Shown: positions 1-7,415, counted from the first letter of the stretch. The stretch: DNA of 18,538 nt from an uncultured Varibaculum sp. (GCA_947255165.1 CAMYFZ010000037.1:1-18538), one strand, 5' to 3'. Program-made: numbers and translations. Notes: a model not told the origin generated them from the sequence alone.

Positions 1-4
1 AGGG

Positions 5-41
5 ACTTGGGGGCTCAGGCAGGAAGCCTGGGCCCCCAAGT
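5..41. terminator. Strong GC-rich hairpin at window edge
   Basis: The arms at 5-20 and 26-41 pair over 16 positions, with one T-G wobble at position 15, around the 5-nt loop AGGAA. No clear T-run follows on either strand, so this is terminator-like rather than a textbook intrinsic terminator. It probably belongs to a gene outside the window on the left. Confidence 0.45.
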
Positions 42-142
42 AATTCCCCTCCTCCACCTTTGAATGCCTCTTTCGGTGTGTTTCCCGGTTCCGGGCGAAC
101 GCCGACTCCCGCGCGTGCGGGCGAATTTTGCCTCGCGCCCCG

Positions 143-177
143 AAATCCGGAAAATGCTCTGGCATTTTCACGGATTT
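143..177. repeat. Intergenic palindrome, copy A
   Basis: The left arm at 143-157 (AAATCCGGAAAATGC) and right arm at 162-177 pair almost perfectly, with one bulged base, around the 4-nt loop TCTG. The core GAAAATGC...GGCATTTTC resembles the palindrome at 462-498, which suggests a dispersed family. No T-tract of the kind an intrinsic terminator needs follows on either strand. Confidence 0.6.
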
Positions 178-461
178 AGTGCCCGAAGCCTACCCCTCGG
201 CATAAATCCGCCCACACACGCTCACCCTAGCCCCGCGCTTGGAGGCATCGCACGTAAGGGTCGCGGCCGGTAAAAGATACGAAAAGATATGAGAGGGACA
301 CGCACTGATTCATTACTTTAAGAATAAAAAACATTGCCTTCTAGCGTGCCACGATAAAGCCCTATCCACGCCTAGCGAAGAAATGAGGCTGCGGTGTGCG
401 ATTTCTGGACGTACCCCCGAGCGCGAGAGAGAAGTTTTATCCGAGTCGGCTAGGCGGGCGC

Positions 462-498
462 AAAACTCGAAAAATGCCTTGGTCTTTTTTCGAGTTTT
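462..498. repeat. Intergenic palindrome, copy B, possible bidirectional terminator
   Basis: The arms AAAACTCGAAAAA (462-474) and TTTTTCGAGTTTT (486-498) are perfect inverted repeats of 13 bp around an 11-nt loop. The AT-rich flanks give a run of T after the stem on either strand, so this could terminate transcription of the minus-strand DUF624 gene (stop at 631). Its core AAAAATGCCTTGG resembles AAAATGCTCTGG in the palindrome at 143-177. Confidence 0.55.
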
Positions 499-560
499 TG
501 GGCAGGAGGAAAAAATTCTCTTTCGCGCGTAATACGGGTACAGGGAGGAAAAACTTTTCC

Positions 561-580
561 CCGCATATAACCGCATATAC
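561..580. repeat. 10-bp tandem duplication
   Basis: CCGCATATAA is followed immediately by CCGCATATAC, two near-identical 10-bp units covering about two helical turns. A similar 10-bp tandem pair of AAAAGATAYG type lies at 272-291. No function can be assigned. Confidence 0.5.
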
Positions 581-630
581 CGTGTGCAGCAGAAACAATC
601 GGAACCTCGGGGATCCTCACTTAGGTGCAG

Positions 631-1275
631 TTAGTCGGTGGGGTCGGGATTTTTTAGGGCTGTTAGGGGGGAGTCTAAAACTAGCGCCTGCAGGAAAAGA
701 ATAAACCCGGTACCGAAAAGAGGCATCAAGATTATGCCACTCCAGACAAGACTGGGACGCAGGTAGAGGGCAGCTAGCGGCAGGGTTGCAAACAGTAGCG
801 CGCTGAGGGTGCGCGGCAAACATCCAATGGCCAGCAGTGCGGCGTTGCGCAAGGTTTGAGTAAACGAGGCTGAGAACTGGGAGGCATAGGCAAAGAACCA
901 GATTGCCATAGCAGCTATTACCGCCATACCAACTAGTACTCCGGCGCGCATCACCAGATGCCAGGTGGGGGAGGCCGGTAAATATTTTATTAACGCCAGC
1001 TGGTAGGCGCCTACTAGTAGCAGGAAAACCAATAGTATTCCGCCCGGTAGGCTAGAGCGGAAGTCCGCGCGAAATTGACGCCAAAAGGTGAATCCGGGCT
1101 TAGCGCCTTCTTCGCGTACGATTTTCAGCAACACGTAGAAACCGGCGCTTAAAGCTGGACCGATAGTTATCACCGGGATCGAAGCGATGGTAATAAAGGC
1201 GCTGAGCATCGCCACGTCCGCGATTAGAGTCAGCACGGCTGCAAATGATCCGTACTGAGAGAAGAATCGATTCAT
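631..1275 (-). CDS. DUF624 (YesL-like) membrane protein
   Basis: A 214-residue integral membrane protein with about five hydrophobic segments. The N-terminal stretch (first helix around residues 10-50, followed by a conserved-looking YVLLKIVREEG segment) matches the pattern of the DUF624/YesL family as I know it. Members are typically encoded beside carbohydrate ABC transporters and LacI-type regulators, which is exactly the setting here; their biochemical role is not established. The start is an ATG with a modest AGAAG ribosome binding site. The gene lies 35 bases downstream of the LacI-family regulator on the same strand and probably shares its transcript. I am fairly sure of the family and unsure of any function beyond an accessory role in sugar uptake. 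Confidence 0.8.
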   Translation of the reverse strand: MNRFFSQYGSFAAVLTLIADVAMLSAFITIASIPVITIGPALSAGFYVLLKIVREEGAKPGFTFWRQFRADFRSSLPGGILLVFLLLVGAYQLALIKYLPASPTWHLVMRAGVLVGMAVIAAMAIWFFAYASQFSASFTQTLRNAALLAIGCLPRTLSALLFATLPLAALYLRPSLVWSGIILMPLFGTGFILFLQALVLDSPLTALKNPDPTD

Positions 1276-1310
1276 GGTACTTCTAAACTATCGTTAACGG
1301 TTGGCGTTGG

Positions 1311-2360
1311 CTAAATGCGAGGGGCCTGGCCGGTGGAATCGGCAACCAGCAGTTTACCTTGCAATAATACCTGTGGATTTTCTAGAGGTTGTTTTTTTAT
1401 TTTGGCGAATAACAGACGACAGGAGTTTTCAGCTATTTCGTGGATGGGCTGTTCAATGGTGGTTAGTGCGGGGTTGGTGTAGCGGGCAAACTGGATCCCA
1501 TCAAAGCCGGTTACTGAAACCTGGCGTGGAATTTCTAGTCCCGCATCTATCAGCGCCTTTTGGGCGCCTAAAGCAATCACGTCGCTGATAGCGACCACGG
1601 CGGTAAAAGGTATCTGGCGTGCCAGCAGTCTGCGTGCCAGCTCGTATCCGTAACTGAATGAGTAGGGATCATCGCCTTCGCCACCCCGCACAATCAAACG
1701 CTCGTCAGAGCTAATTCCGTGTGCTTTTAGGGCGGAGATAAACGCTTTTTTTCGGATTGCTCCCACAGATCGTTCTGCCTGGTCGGGGCCGAGGAACGCG
1801 ATCTGGCGGTGTCCCAGCTCGGTGAGGTGCGAAACGATTTGAGAAATTCCGTGGGTGTCATCGACGCTTACGGCAGCAATAGAACTATCCCAGGCGGGTG
1901 CGGGAGGGACTGTGCTCAGCACAAAGGGGAGGGGAAAGTCGTCAAAAATTGCAGTGGATTCGCGTGCTTCTCCTCCCAGGAAAAGTACCCCGGTGGCTCC
2001 CGAGTCTTGATAGGCGCTGCGTCCGATGCTAACTTCGTCGGCTTCGTGGGATACCCGCAACAGTGACATTTGGTAACTGTGTGCGCGAATGGCCTCCTCG
2101 AGTGGATCGATAAGGGACAGGAAGAAAGGGTTCGAGGGCCCCTTCATCACCACTGCAATGTTGTTTAGGTGTTGAGCCCGCAAGCTTTGGGCGTGACGGT
2201 TGGGCTGATATTGCATTTCCTCGGCAATTTTTAGAATCCGTGCCCGGGTTATTGGAGAAATGCCACTACTATCATTCAGCGCGCGCGAAACCGTGGTGAT
2301 GCCGACCTGAGCGGCGGCAGCTACATCCCGGATAGTCACGGCGGGCGACGAATGAGACAT
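1311..2360 (-). CDS. LacI family transcriptional repressor
   Basis: This 349-residue protein has the full LacI/GalR layout. An N-terminal helix-turn-helix (VTIRDVAAAAQVGITTVSRA, about residues 8-27) is followed by the hinge region (NRHAQSLR) and a periplasmic-binding-protein-like sugar-sensing domain that ends with the family-typical TTIEQP segment. I chose the ATG at 2360, which has an AAGGA site nine bases upstream; an in-frame TTG at 2381 would add seven residues. It lies downstream of the transporter genes on the same strand, and the perfect LacI-type operator at 5749-5770 upstream of the binding-protein gene is its most likely target. It probably represses the sugar transporter until an unidentified inducer binds. 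Self-regulation is possible because half-operator sequences occur in the hairpin just before it. Confidence 0.93.
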   Translation of the reverse strand: MSHSSPAVTIRDVAAAAQVGITTVSRALNDSSGISPITRARILKIAEEMQYQPNRHAQSLRAQHLNNIAVVMKGPSNPFFLSLIDPLEEAIRAHSYQMSLLRVSHEADEVSIGRSAYQDSGATGVLFLGGEARESTAIFDDFPLPFVLSTVPPAPAWDSSIAAVSVDDTHGISQIVSHLTELGHRQIAFLGPDQAERSVGAIRKKAFISALKAHGISSDERLIVRGGEGDDPYSFSYGYELARRLLARQIPFTAVVAISDVIALGAQKALIDAGLEIPRQVSVTGFDGIQFARYTNPALTTIEQPIHEIAENSCRLLFAKIKKQPLENPQVLLQGKLLVADSTGQAPRI

Positions 2361-2412
2361 GGAAATAAATCCTTGATTCAAAAGAGTGTTTTAATGGTGA
2401 TAACGATAGGCA

Positions 2413-2450
2413 GAATTGGGGTGGAAACGTTTTTGTTTCCACCCCAATTC
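2413..2450. terminator. Perfect 16-bp hairpin between permease and lacI-type gene
   Basis: GAATTGGGGTGGAAAC (2413-2428) and its exact reverse complement (2435-2450) enclose the 6-nt loop GTTTTT. There is no T-run after the stem on the minus strand, so it may act as a partial terminator or as a 3' stabiliser of the transporter mRNA, letting only some transcripts continue into the repressor gene. The inner bases GGAAACGTTT match ten of the twelve central bases of the operator at 5749-5770. Confidence 0.6.
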
Positions 2451-2464
2451 GTGAAGGCGGAGTT

Positions 2465-3373
2465 TTAGCCTTTAACGGCGCCGGCGGCCACACCCTCGAT
2501 AATGTACTTCTGCATGAAGATGTAGAAGATAATAATCGGGATGATTGCCAGTACCAGCATGGCCATCAATGCGCCCATGTCTTTGTTGCCATTTGATCCC
2601 AGCAGCGACTGCACCACGATTGGAATGGTGCGGTATTCGCTGCCTGGTCCCAAAACTAAGTTGGGGAGCAGGAAGTCGTTCCAGATCCACATGGTGTTGA
2701 GGATGGCAACGGTAATCGCGGTGGGTTTCAGTATCGGCAGCACTACCCGGAAATAGGTCTGCACCGGGTTACAACCGTCGATAGTGGCTGCCTCTTCAAT
2801 GTCAATCGGAATCGATTTTATGAAACCGGAAAACATAAAAACGCTTAGCCCCGCCCCGAAGCCTAGGTAGAGAATCACCAAACCTTGAGGGTTATCCAGC
2901 CTTAGGATGCTGGAAAACTGCACCGTAGGGAACATAACCATCTGGAAGGGAATCACCATCGAGAATACAAAAATGTAATACAAGACGCTGGTCCACCAAG
3001 TCTTTACCCGGGTGATGTAGTAGGCGGTCATCGCACAAAGCATCACGATTACGAAAACCGATCCAATAGTTATTACAAAAGACCATAGAATTGCGCTGAG
3101 GAGGTGCGAGGTTTCTAATCCGTTGAGGTAATTATTAATACCATAAAAGTCGTCGCCTAGGGGCATAGAGAAAGGGTCGTTAGAAATCGCGAACCTAGAC
3201 TTGAAAGAGTTTAGGAATACGAACAGAATCGGCCCGATGAATATGCAGGTCAAAAAGACCAAGATGGTATAGAGAATCACCTTGCCAACTGGATTGACGC
3301 CCGGGTTCTTAGTAGCTTCAGCAACCTTCTGTTTGGCATCAGGCTGCGTGGCGACAGTAGTAGCGTTGCTCAT
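2465..3373 (-). CDS. Carbohydrate ABC transporter permease (MalG/LacG type)
   Basis: The protein has 302 residues: a polar cytoplasmic N-terminus of about 30 residues, then six predicted membrane segments. The EAA loop that docks on the ABC ATPase is visible at about residues 193-215 (EEAATIDGCNPVQTYFRVVLP). This pattern and length are typical of the MalG-side permease of CUT1 family sugar importers. Its ATG overlaps the stop codon of the MalF-type gene by four bases, and a strong AAAGGAGA site lies inside that upstream gene, so the two permeases are likely made together and form the heterodimeric channel. The substrate cannot be read from the permease. No ATPase gene is present in the window. 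Confidence 0.93.
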   Translation of the reverse strand: MSNATTVATQPDAKQKVAEATKNPGVNPVGKVILYTILVFLTCIFIGPILFVFLNSFKSRFAISNDPFSMPLGDDFYGINNYLNGLETSHLLSAILWSFVITIGSVFVIVMLCAMTAYYITRVKTWWTSVLYYIFVFSMVIPFQMVMFPTVQFSSILRLDNPQGLVILYLGFGAGLSVFMFSGFIKSIPIDIEEAATIDGCNPVQTYFRVVLPILKPTAITVAILNTMWIWNDFLLPNLVLGPGSEYRTIPIVVQSLLGSNGNKDMGALMAMLVLAIIPIIIFYIFMQKYIIEGVAAGAVKG

Positions 3374-4212
3374 GCTTCAATCTCCTTTGAACGAGTTGCT
3401 CGTAGCTGGAACATGGCGATCGCCACCACCACTACTACGAAAATAACTGCCTTGGCTTGACCAATACCCTCTTTATGCTGGCGAAACATGGTATTAACTA
3501 TGTTGAGGGCCACCATTTCGGTTTGGCGAGAGGGAGCGCCGTTGGTTAACGCCAGGTTTTGGTCGTACATCTTGAAAGTGTTCGACAAGGTTAGGAAGAG
3601 GCAAATAGTGATGGAAGGCATCACCATCGGTATGGTGACATTGCGCAATACCTCCCAGGGGCTGGCTCCATCAATTTTTGCGGCCTCGGTGAGTTCTGGA
3701 GGAACGTTTTGCAGGCCGGCAATATAGATAATCATCATATAGCCGACTAACTGCCAGTTAATCAGAATAATCAACCCTAAATAACCATATTTCCAGTCGG
3801 TAGCCAAGGTAGTGCCATATTTCAGCAAAACCGAGTTGATGATGATCTGCCAGGTATAACCCAAGACGATGCCGCCAATAAGGTTGGGCATGAAGAAAAC
3901 TGTACGGAAAAAGTTAGTGCCGTTTAGTTTGCGGGTCAGAGCCCAGGCGATCGCGAATGCAAAAAGGTTTACGGTAATAATCGAAACTATTACTACTAAT
4001 ACCGTGAAGATGAACGCGGAAGTGAAACCTAATCGTGTGGCAAAAATGTCTCTATAATTCTGAAATCCGACAAAAGATACTTTCTTAAGGGTCGTGAATT
4101 TACAGAAGGATAGGAAGAAACCAACGATGAACGGTATCAGGAAGGCGATCAGAAAGGCTGCCAAGGTTGGCAGCACAAAAAGTGGAAAATAATGTTTTAA
4201 ATTCGACTTCAT
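3370..4212 (-). CDS. Carbohydrate ABC transporter permease (MalF/LacF type)
   Basis: This 280-residue protein has six predicted membrane segments, starting with a long hydrophobic region at about residues 8-36. The EAA motif is at about 176-196 (TEAAKIDGASPWEVLRNVTIP). It is the MalF-side partner of the following permease but lacks the large extra periplasmic loop of enterobacterial MalF, as is usual for Gram-positive CUT1 systems. The start is ATG with AGGA a little far upstream. A 154-base spacer separates it from the binding-protein gene. I saw no strong terminator hairpin there, only the short palindrome GGGCGATCGCCC at 4326-4337, so cotranscription with the binding protein is likely. Confidence 0.93.
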   Translation of the reverse strand: MKSNLKHYFPLFVLPTLAAFLIAFLIPFIVGFFLSFCKFTTLKKVSFVGFQNYRDIFATRLGFTSAFIFTVLVVIVSIITVNLFAFAIAWALTRKLNGTNFFRTVFFMPNLIGGIVLGYTWQIIINSVLLKYGTTLATDWKYGYLGLIILINWQLVGYMMIIYIAGLQNVPPELTEAAKIDGASPWEVLRNVTIPMVMPSITICLFLTLSNTFKMYDQNLALTNGAPSRQTEMVALNIVNTMFRQHKEGIGQAKAVIFVVVVVAIAMFQLRATRSKEIEA

Positions 4213-4366
4213 TGTCTATCCATTTCCTATGGTCGGCGGATAAAAGATTGAGCAATCACTCGCGCAACTAAAGCTAGGTTAACTGACAACAGGTTGCCTT
4301 TCGTCTATTTGTGCCTTTGGAAGCGGGGCGATCGCCCTCTTTTATCTAACCGAGGTGATTTCTTTG

Positions 4367-5695
4367 TTACTGCTTTTCGGCTATCCAGCCGTCTTGGAAT
4401 TTTTTTACTACGGTTTTCCAACTCATATTTCCGGTGGCGTATTGCGCCAGATCTTGACCGAAGTCGTCCTTAAACTGTGAGGACGGGTAAGTGGTAAAGA
4501 TCCACGGCACCGTAGTCAGCTTGTCGTTGGTCATGGAAGCCGCAATTTCCTTGGCCAGTGGGTCGTCCGGGATCTCGGTGGCAGAGAAAGACTTAAAAGG
4601 AGCGATAAAGCCCAGGTCTTCTACTACAAACTTCTTACCCTTTTCCGTGGTGAATAGCCAGTTGATAAAGTCAATGGTGGCTTTCTGATCAGCTTTGGGA
4701 ACTTCTGAATTGATGGCCATGAAGGCTTCGGTTCCAACTGACAGCCCCTGCTTTTCTTCACCCTTGTGTCCGGTGTAGACCGGCAGCATCTTGATCTTAT
4801 CTTCCTTAACGACGTTGCCATCAACATCCTTTATCTGGCTCCAAGCCCAGTTACCGTTTTGCACCATCGCCGCTTGCCCCTGCGCAAACTCAGCCATAGA
4901 GTCAGCCACGGACTTGGACGTATTAACTTTCTTGCTAACGGTGGAGTCAGTCAGGTAGAGATCAAACAGGTTCTTAAACTCTTTGTTGTACTTGAACTGG
5001 GCTTTTTCTTTATCAGTTACATTAGAGTCCTTGTACTCGTAGTACATAGAGATGTTTGACAGGTGGGTCTGCCAACGCCAATCTTCACCGGTCTGGAGGG
5101 AACTGGAGGCGAATGTACCTTTAATTCCCAGCTCCTTTTTACGTGCCTGCATATCATCGGCAACTTTTTTTAGGCTAGCAAAGTTGTTGATATCTTCTAT
5201 CTTGGTGGCTTTGGCGCCCGGCATGGCGAAGTACTTGTCCATGATTTCCTGGTTATAGATAATGCCGTAGCCTTCTACTGCCGCCGGCACGCCGCGAACC
5301 CTGCCATTGCCATCCTTGAGTGCCAAATTAGGATCCTTTAAATCCTTGGCAAACTTGGTGTCGGTGAGATCAGCGGCGTAATCTCCCCAGATTTTGAGTG
5401 CTGTCGGGCCATTTATGTTAAACAGGGTCGGAGCGTCAGATTTAATAAGTTCTGACATCAAGGTCTGTTCGTAGGTACCAGAGGCGGCAGTAACCACCTT
5501 AATTTTCGCACCAGTATCTTTGGCATAGATCTTAGCGATTTTGTTAAAGGCGTCCTCCTGCTCTGGTTTCCAATTAAGCATATAAACTTTGCCCTTGCCG
5601 TCGTCAGCGCGGGAGCCTGAAGAGCAGGCTGCCAAGCCGGTCAATGCAAAGGCACTGGCAACAAAGGTTGCCAGAATGCGAGTTTTCCTCGACAT
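4367..5695 (-). CDS. Sugar-binding lipoprotein of ABC transporter (family 1 SBP)
   Basis: A 442-residue extracellular solute-binding protein. The N-terminus has a signal peptide ending in the lipobox LAAC, with Cys24 the predicted lipidation site, followed by a serine/glycine linker. The body has the layout of family 1 sugar-binding proteins (MalE-like), with the early KIYAKDTGAKIKVV and later GQAAMVQNGNWAWSQI segments typical of the fold. I chose the ATG at 5695 because it gives a compact signal peptide and has an AAAGGGGG site six bases upstream; a longer frame reaching 5788 would run through the operator and lacks this logic. It captures an unidentified oligosaccharide or sugar for the two downstream permeases. 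It is preceded by a LacI-type operator and a 5' leader hairpin, so it is probably repressed by the local LacI protein. Confidence 0.92.
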   Translation of the reverse strand: MSRKTRILATFVASAFALTGLAACSSGSRADDGKGKVYMLNWKPEQEDAFNKIAKIYAKDTGAKIKVVTAASGTYEQTLMSELIKSDAPTLFNINGPTALKIWGDYAADLTDTKFAKDLKDPNLALKDGNGRVRGVPAAVEGYGIIYNQEIMDKYFAMPGAKATKIEDINNFASLKKVADDMQARKKELGIKGTFASSSLQTGEDWRWQTHLSNISMYYEYKDSNVTDKEKAQFKYNKEFKNLFDLYLTDSTVSKKVNTSKSVADSMAEFAQGQAAMVQNGNWAWSQIKDVDGNVVKEDKIKMLPVYTGHKGEEKQGLSVGTEAFMAINSEVPKADQKATIDFINWLFTTEKGKKFVVEDLGFIAPFKSFSATEIPDDPLAKEIAASMTNDKLTTVPWIFTTYPSSQFKDDFGQDLAQYATGNMSWKTVVKKFQDGWIAEKQ

Positions 5696-5724
5696 TAACG
5701 TCCCCCTTTGGACCGTCGATGAGC

Positions 5725-5749
5725 AAGTGCGGGTAGGGTTCCCGCACTT
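5725..5749 (-). other. 5' leader stem-loop of the binding-protein mRNA
   Basis: AAGTGCGGG and CCCGCACTT form a perfect 9-bp stem around a 7-nt loop. On the minus strand it sits between the operator and the ribosome binding site of the binding-protein gene, and its last base is shared with the operator palindrome. If transcription starts within or near the operator, this would be the first structure of the mRNA. A role in stabilising the transcript is a guess. Confidence 0.5.
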
Positions 5750-5770
5750 CATCGGAAACGTTTCCGATGA
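5749..5770. promoter_or_regulatory. LacI-family operator (22-bp perfect palindrome)
   Basis: The palindrome is centred on CG, with core ATCGGAAACGTTTCCGAT and one more matching pair of base pairs at each end. CG-centred palindromes of this kind are the hallmark of LacI/GalR operators. It lies 54 bases upstream of the binding-protein start codon, just downstream of a TATAAA -10-like box (5774-5779 on the minus strand), a position where a bound repressor would block transcription initiation. The local LacI-family protein is the obvious candidate ligand. Confidence 0.8.
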
Positions 5771-5773
5771 ACA

Positions 5774-5779
5774 TTTATA
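5774..5779 (-). promoter_or_regulatory. Possible -10 element of the sugar-transport operon
   Basis: On the minus strand the bases read TATAAA, directly upstream of the operator. I could not find a convincing -35 hexamer at the usual distance, so the promoter assignment rests on this box and on the operator position. Confidence 0.3.
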
Positions 5780-5870
5780 CCGTATCAAAAAGCCTTGGAT
5801 ATCGGAAGTACCTATTGCAGAATTGTTATCGCATTGTTAATTTCGGGGCCCGCTCTGGTGTTCCGTCAGC

Positions 5871-5909
5871 AAAAGCGGCGGCGCGGGGGTAATCCTTCCG
5901 CGCCGCCGC
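5871..5909 (-). terminator. Intrinsic terminator of the NlpC/P60 gene
   Basis: GCGGCGGCGCGG (5875-5886) and its exact complement (5898-5909) form a 12-bp GC-only stem around an 11-nt loop. On the minus strand the stem is followed by TTTT (5871-5874). It lies 47 bases past the stop codon of the hydrolase gene and so separates it from the sugar-transport operon. Confidence 0.8.
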
Positions 5910-5955
5910 CAGGCATTGCAATTTTCAGTTATTTGCCGGGTCGTGCCGGGCTTGT

Positions 5956-7323
5956 CTAGAGGACGCGCACGTACACGGGGTTCCCATATACTTTGGCAAT
6001 CTTGACCCGATCTCCGGGCTTCGGAGCGTGGATCATATAGCCATTGCCGAGGTAGATGGCGACGTGACTAGAGTAGTTCACCATATCTCCGGGTTGCGCC
6101 TGAGAGCGGGAAATAATTCTTCCAGCTCCTCGCTGTTGTATTGCCCGCCGCGGCAGATTAATCCCGGCGGAGTGGCGATACACATAGGAAGTCAGGCCCG
6201 AGCAGTCAAACCCCTTGGGAGAAGACCCTCCCCATACGTAGGGCACTCCGATGAACTGCTTCGCATAAGAAATAATTTGCGAGCGGGAAGCCCCGGTGCG
6301 AGCTGTTGCCCTCTGACTAGTTTGTTTATTGGAAGCCTTGGTCTTGGCTTTTTTAGCCTTCGGCTCGCTCTGCTCAGTGCGATTACTGCTCTTGGTGCTC
6401 GCAGAAGAGTGCCTAGGCTCAGGTGAACTGGTATTCGCTTGCCTTTGCGCCTCGGCCCGCCGCTTAGCGGCTTCCTCGCGCGCTTTCTGCTGCTCTGCCT
6501 CTTTTCGGGCCTTTTCTTCCGCAGCCTTTAGAGCTGCCTGGGCCGCGGCTTCCTCGCGCGCTTTCTGCTCGGCTTCAATTTGCGCTTGGCGTTCTTTCTC
6601 TGCCTGTTCGGTTACGCCGCGGGCGGTAGCCAGCTGTTTGATTAGCGCCTCGCGCTGAGTCCCCAGATCGGAAAGTTGCTTCTCAGAGGCAGCTTTAAGT
6701 TGGTCAGCTGCATCCTTTTGAGTTTTAAGTTCGTTAGCTGCCTGCTCTCGATCTTGTTTTGCCTGATCAGCACGGTCTTGCAAAACGCTGGCAACCTTGG
6801 AGATGGAGTCAAAAGTCCGCATCTGGGCATCCGCCTTCGAACCGAATAGTTCGACGGATACCTTCCTCATTTCCACAGTCTGCAGACCGTCGGCGTCCAG
6901 GTAGGGAGTCAGGGAAGAAAGTGATCCCTGCGTAGTGTAGACAGTGCGTGCCAGACCAGCTAGGGCTTTCCGGGCCTGCTCAACCTTGCCTTGCGCCTCT
7001 TGAGAATCCTGGGCAGTTTTTTCTGCTGCCTGCTTGGCAATTACTAGGTTGGAGATGGCGTCGTTATAACTGGCTTCCGCTTCCTCGGCCAGATCCCGAG
7101 CATCTTGCGTCTGTGCGTTGACCTGGGCTAGTTGTGCCTCAATGGCGGCTACCGAGTTGGCGGCATTATTTTCTGCTTCCTTAGCCAGTTTTACCTTGTC
7201 ATCCGCAGGCGAAGCGAAGGCTGCGGGTGCAAAAATCGAAGCGGAAGCCGCTAGGGCGAAACTGGCCGCGATGACCAATGCACTCCTACCAGTTTTTTGT
7301 CCCGCAAATTTGTGGGGCTTCAT
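5956..7323 (-). CDS. Secreted NlpC/P60 peptidoglycan endopeptidase with coiled-coil domain
   Basis: A 455-residue cell-wall hydrolase. A signal peptide (positively charged start, hydrophobic core, cleavage likely after AFA at residue 37) leads into a long Ala/Glu/Lys/Gln-rich coiled coil to about residue 290, then a Ser/Lys/Thr-rich linker and a C-terminal NlpC/P60 domain (about 345-455). The catalytic residues are Cys374 in FDCSG, His420 in SSHVAIYLGNG and His432 in MIHAP. This is the RipA/Cgl-type architecture of actinobacterial D,L-endopeptidases that split peptide stems for daughter-cell separation; the coiled coil may control activity or recruit partners. The ATG at 7323 has an ideal AGGAGG site six bases upstream; upstream in-frame codons are not needed. 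It is probably transcribed alone, with its own terminator. Confidence 0.93.
   Translation of the reverse strand: MKPHKFAGQKTGRSALVIAASFALAASASIFAPAAFASPADDKVKLAKEAENNAANSVAAIEAQLAQVNAQTQDARDLAEEAEASYNDAISNLVIAKQAAEKTAQDSQEAQGKVEQARKALAGLARTVYTTQGSLSSLTPYLDADGLQTVEMRKVSVELFGSKADAQMRTFDSISKVASVLQDRADQAKQDREQAANELKTQKDAADQLKAASEKQLSDLGTQREALIKQLATARGVTEQAEKERQAQIEAEQKAREEAAAQAALKAAEEKARKEAEQQKAREEAAKRRAEAQRQANTSSPEPRHSSASTKSSNRTEQSEPKAKKAKTKASNKQTSQRATARTGASRSQIISYAKQFIGVPYVWGGSSPKGFDCSGLTSYVYRHSAGINLPRRAIQQRGAGRIISRSQAQPGDMVNYSSHVAIYLGNGYMIHAPKPGDRVKIAKVYGNPVYVRVL
6467..6569 (-). repeat. 25-bp in-frame direct repeat within the hydrolase coiled coil
   Basis: The same 25 bases occur at 6467-6491 and 6545-6569, 78 bases (26 codons) apart, coding for the peptide QKAREEAA in both copies. 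This points to internal duplication within the low-complexity coiled coil. Confidence 0.75.
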
Positions 7324-7415
7324 AGCTTTCCTCCTAGAGCGACTTTGGGAGTTATAAGTCGGACTAACTGCCACAATACCGCGCTTCGGTCCCTCTAACA
7401 ACAAAATTCACTTTA

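Larger units (their letters stand above)
1..630. other. Intergenic region without a convincing gene
   Basis: I find no gene I would defend here. The open frames are short, lack good ribosome binding sites, overlap each other on both strands and run through palindromes, so their shared peptide-like strings are by-products of DNA repeats. I see no tRNA cloverleaf. What the region does hold is structure: hairpins at 5-41, 143-177 and 462-498, a smaller imperfect palindrome near 544-561, and two 10-bp tandem duplications (272-291 and 561-580). It lies downstream of the minus-strand DUF624 gene, so part of it may serve transcription termination. A small RNA cannot be excluded from sequence alone. 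Confidence 0.6.

Noticed and set aside
64..576. Short open frames in the first 630 bases on both strands
   Set aside because: They lack good ribosome binding sites, overlap on opposite strands and run through palindromes; their peptide similarity to each other follows from the DNA repeats.
396..704. Plus-strand frame of 102 codons running into the DUF624 gene
   Set aside because: It overlaps the end of a convincing minus-strand gene, has no upstream Shine-Dalgarno site and shows no recognisable domain.
4157..4174. GCTGCCAA-GG-TTGGCAGC palindrome near the start of the MalF-type gene
   Set aside because: It encodes part of the first membrane helix, has only a 2-base spacer and does not resemble the operator; probably chance.
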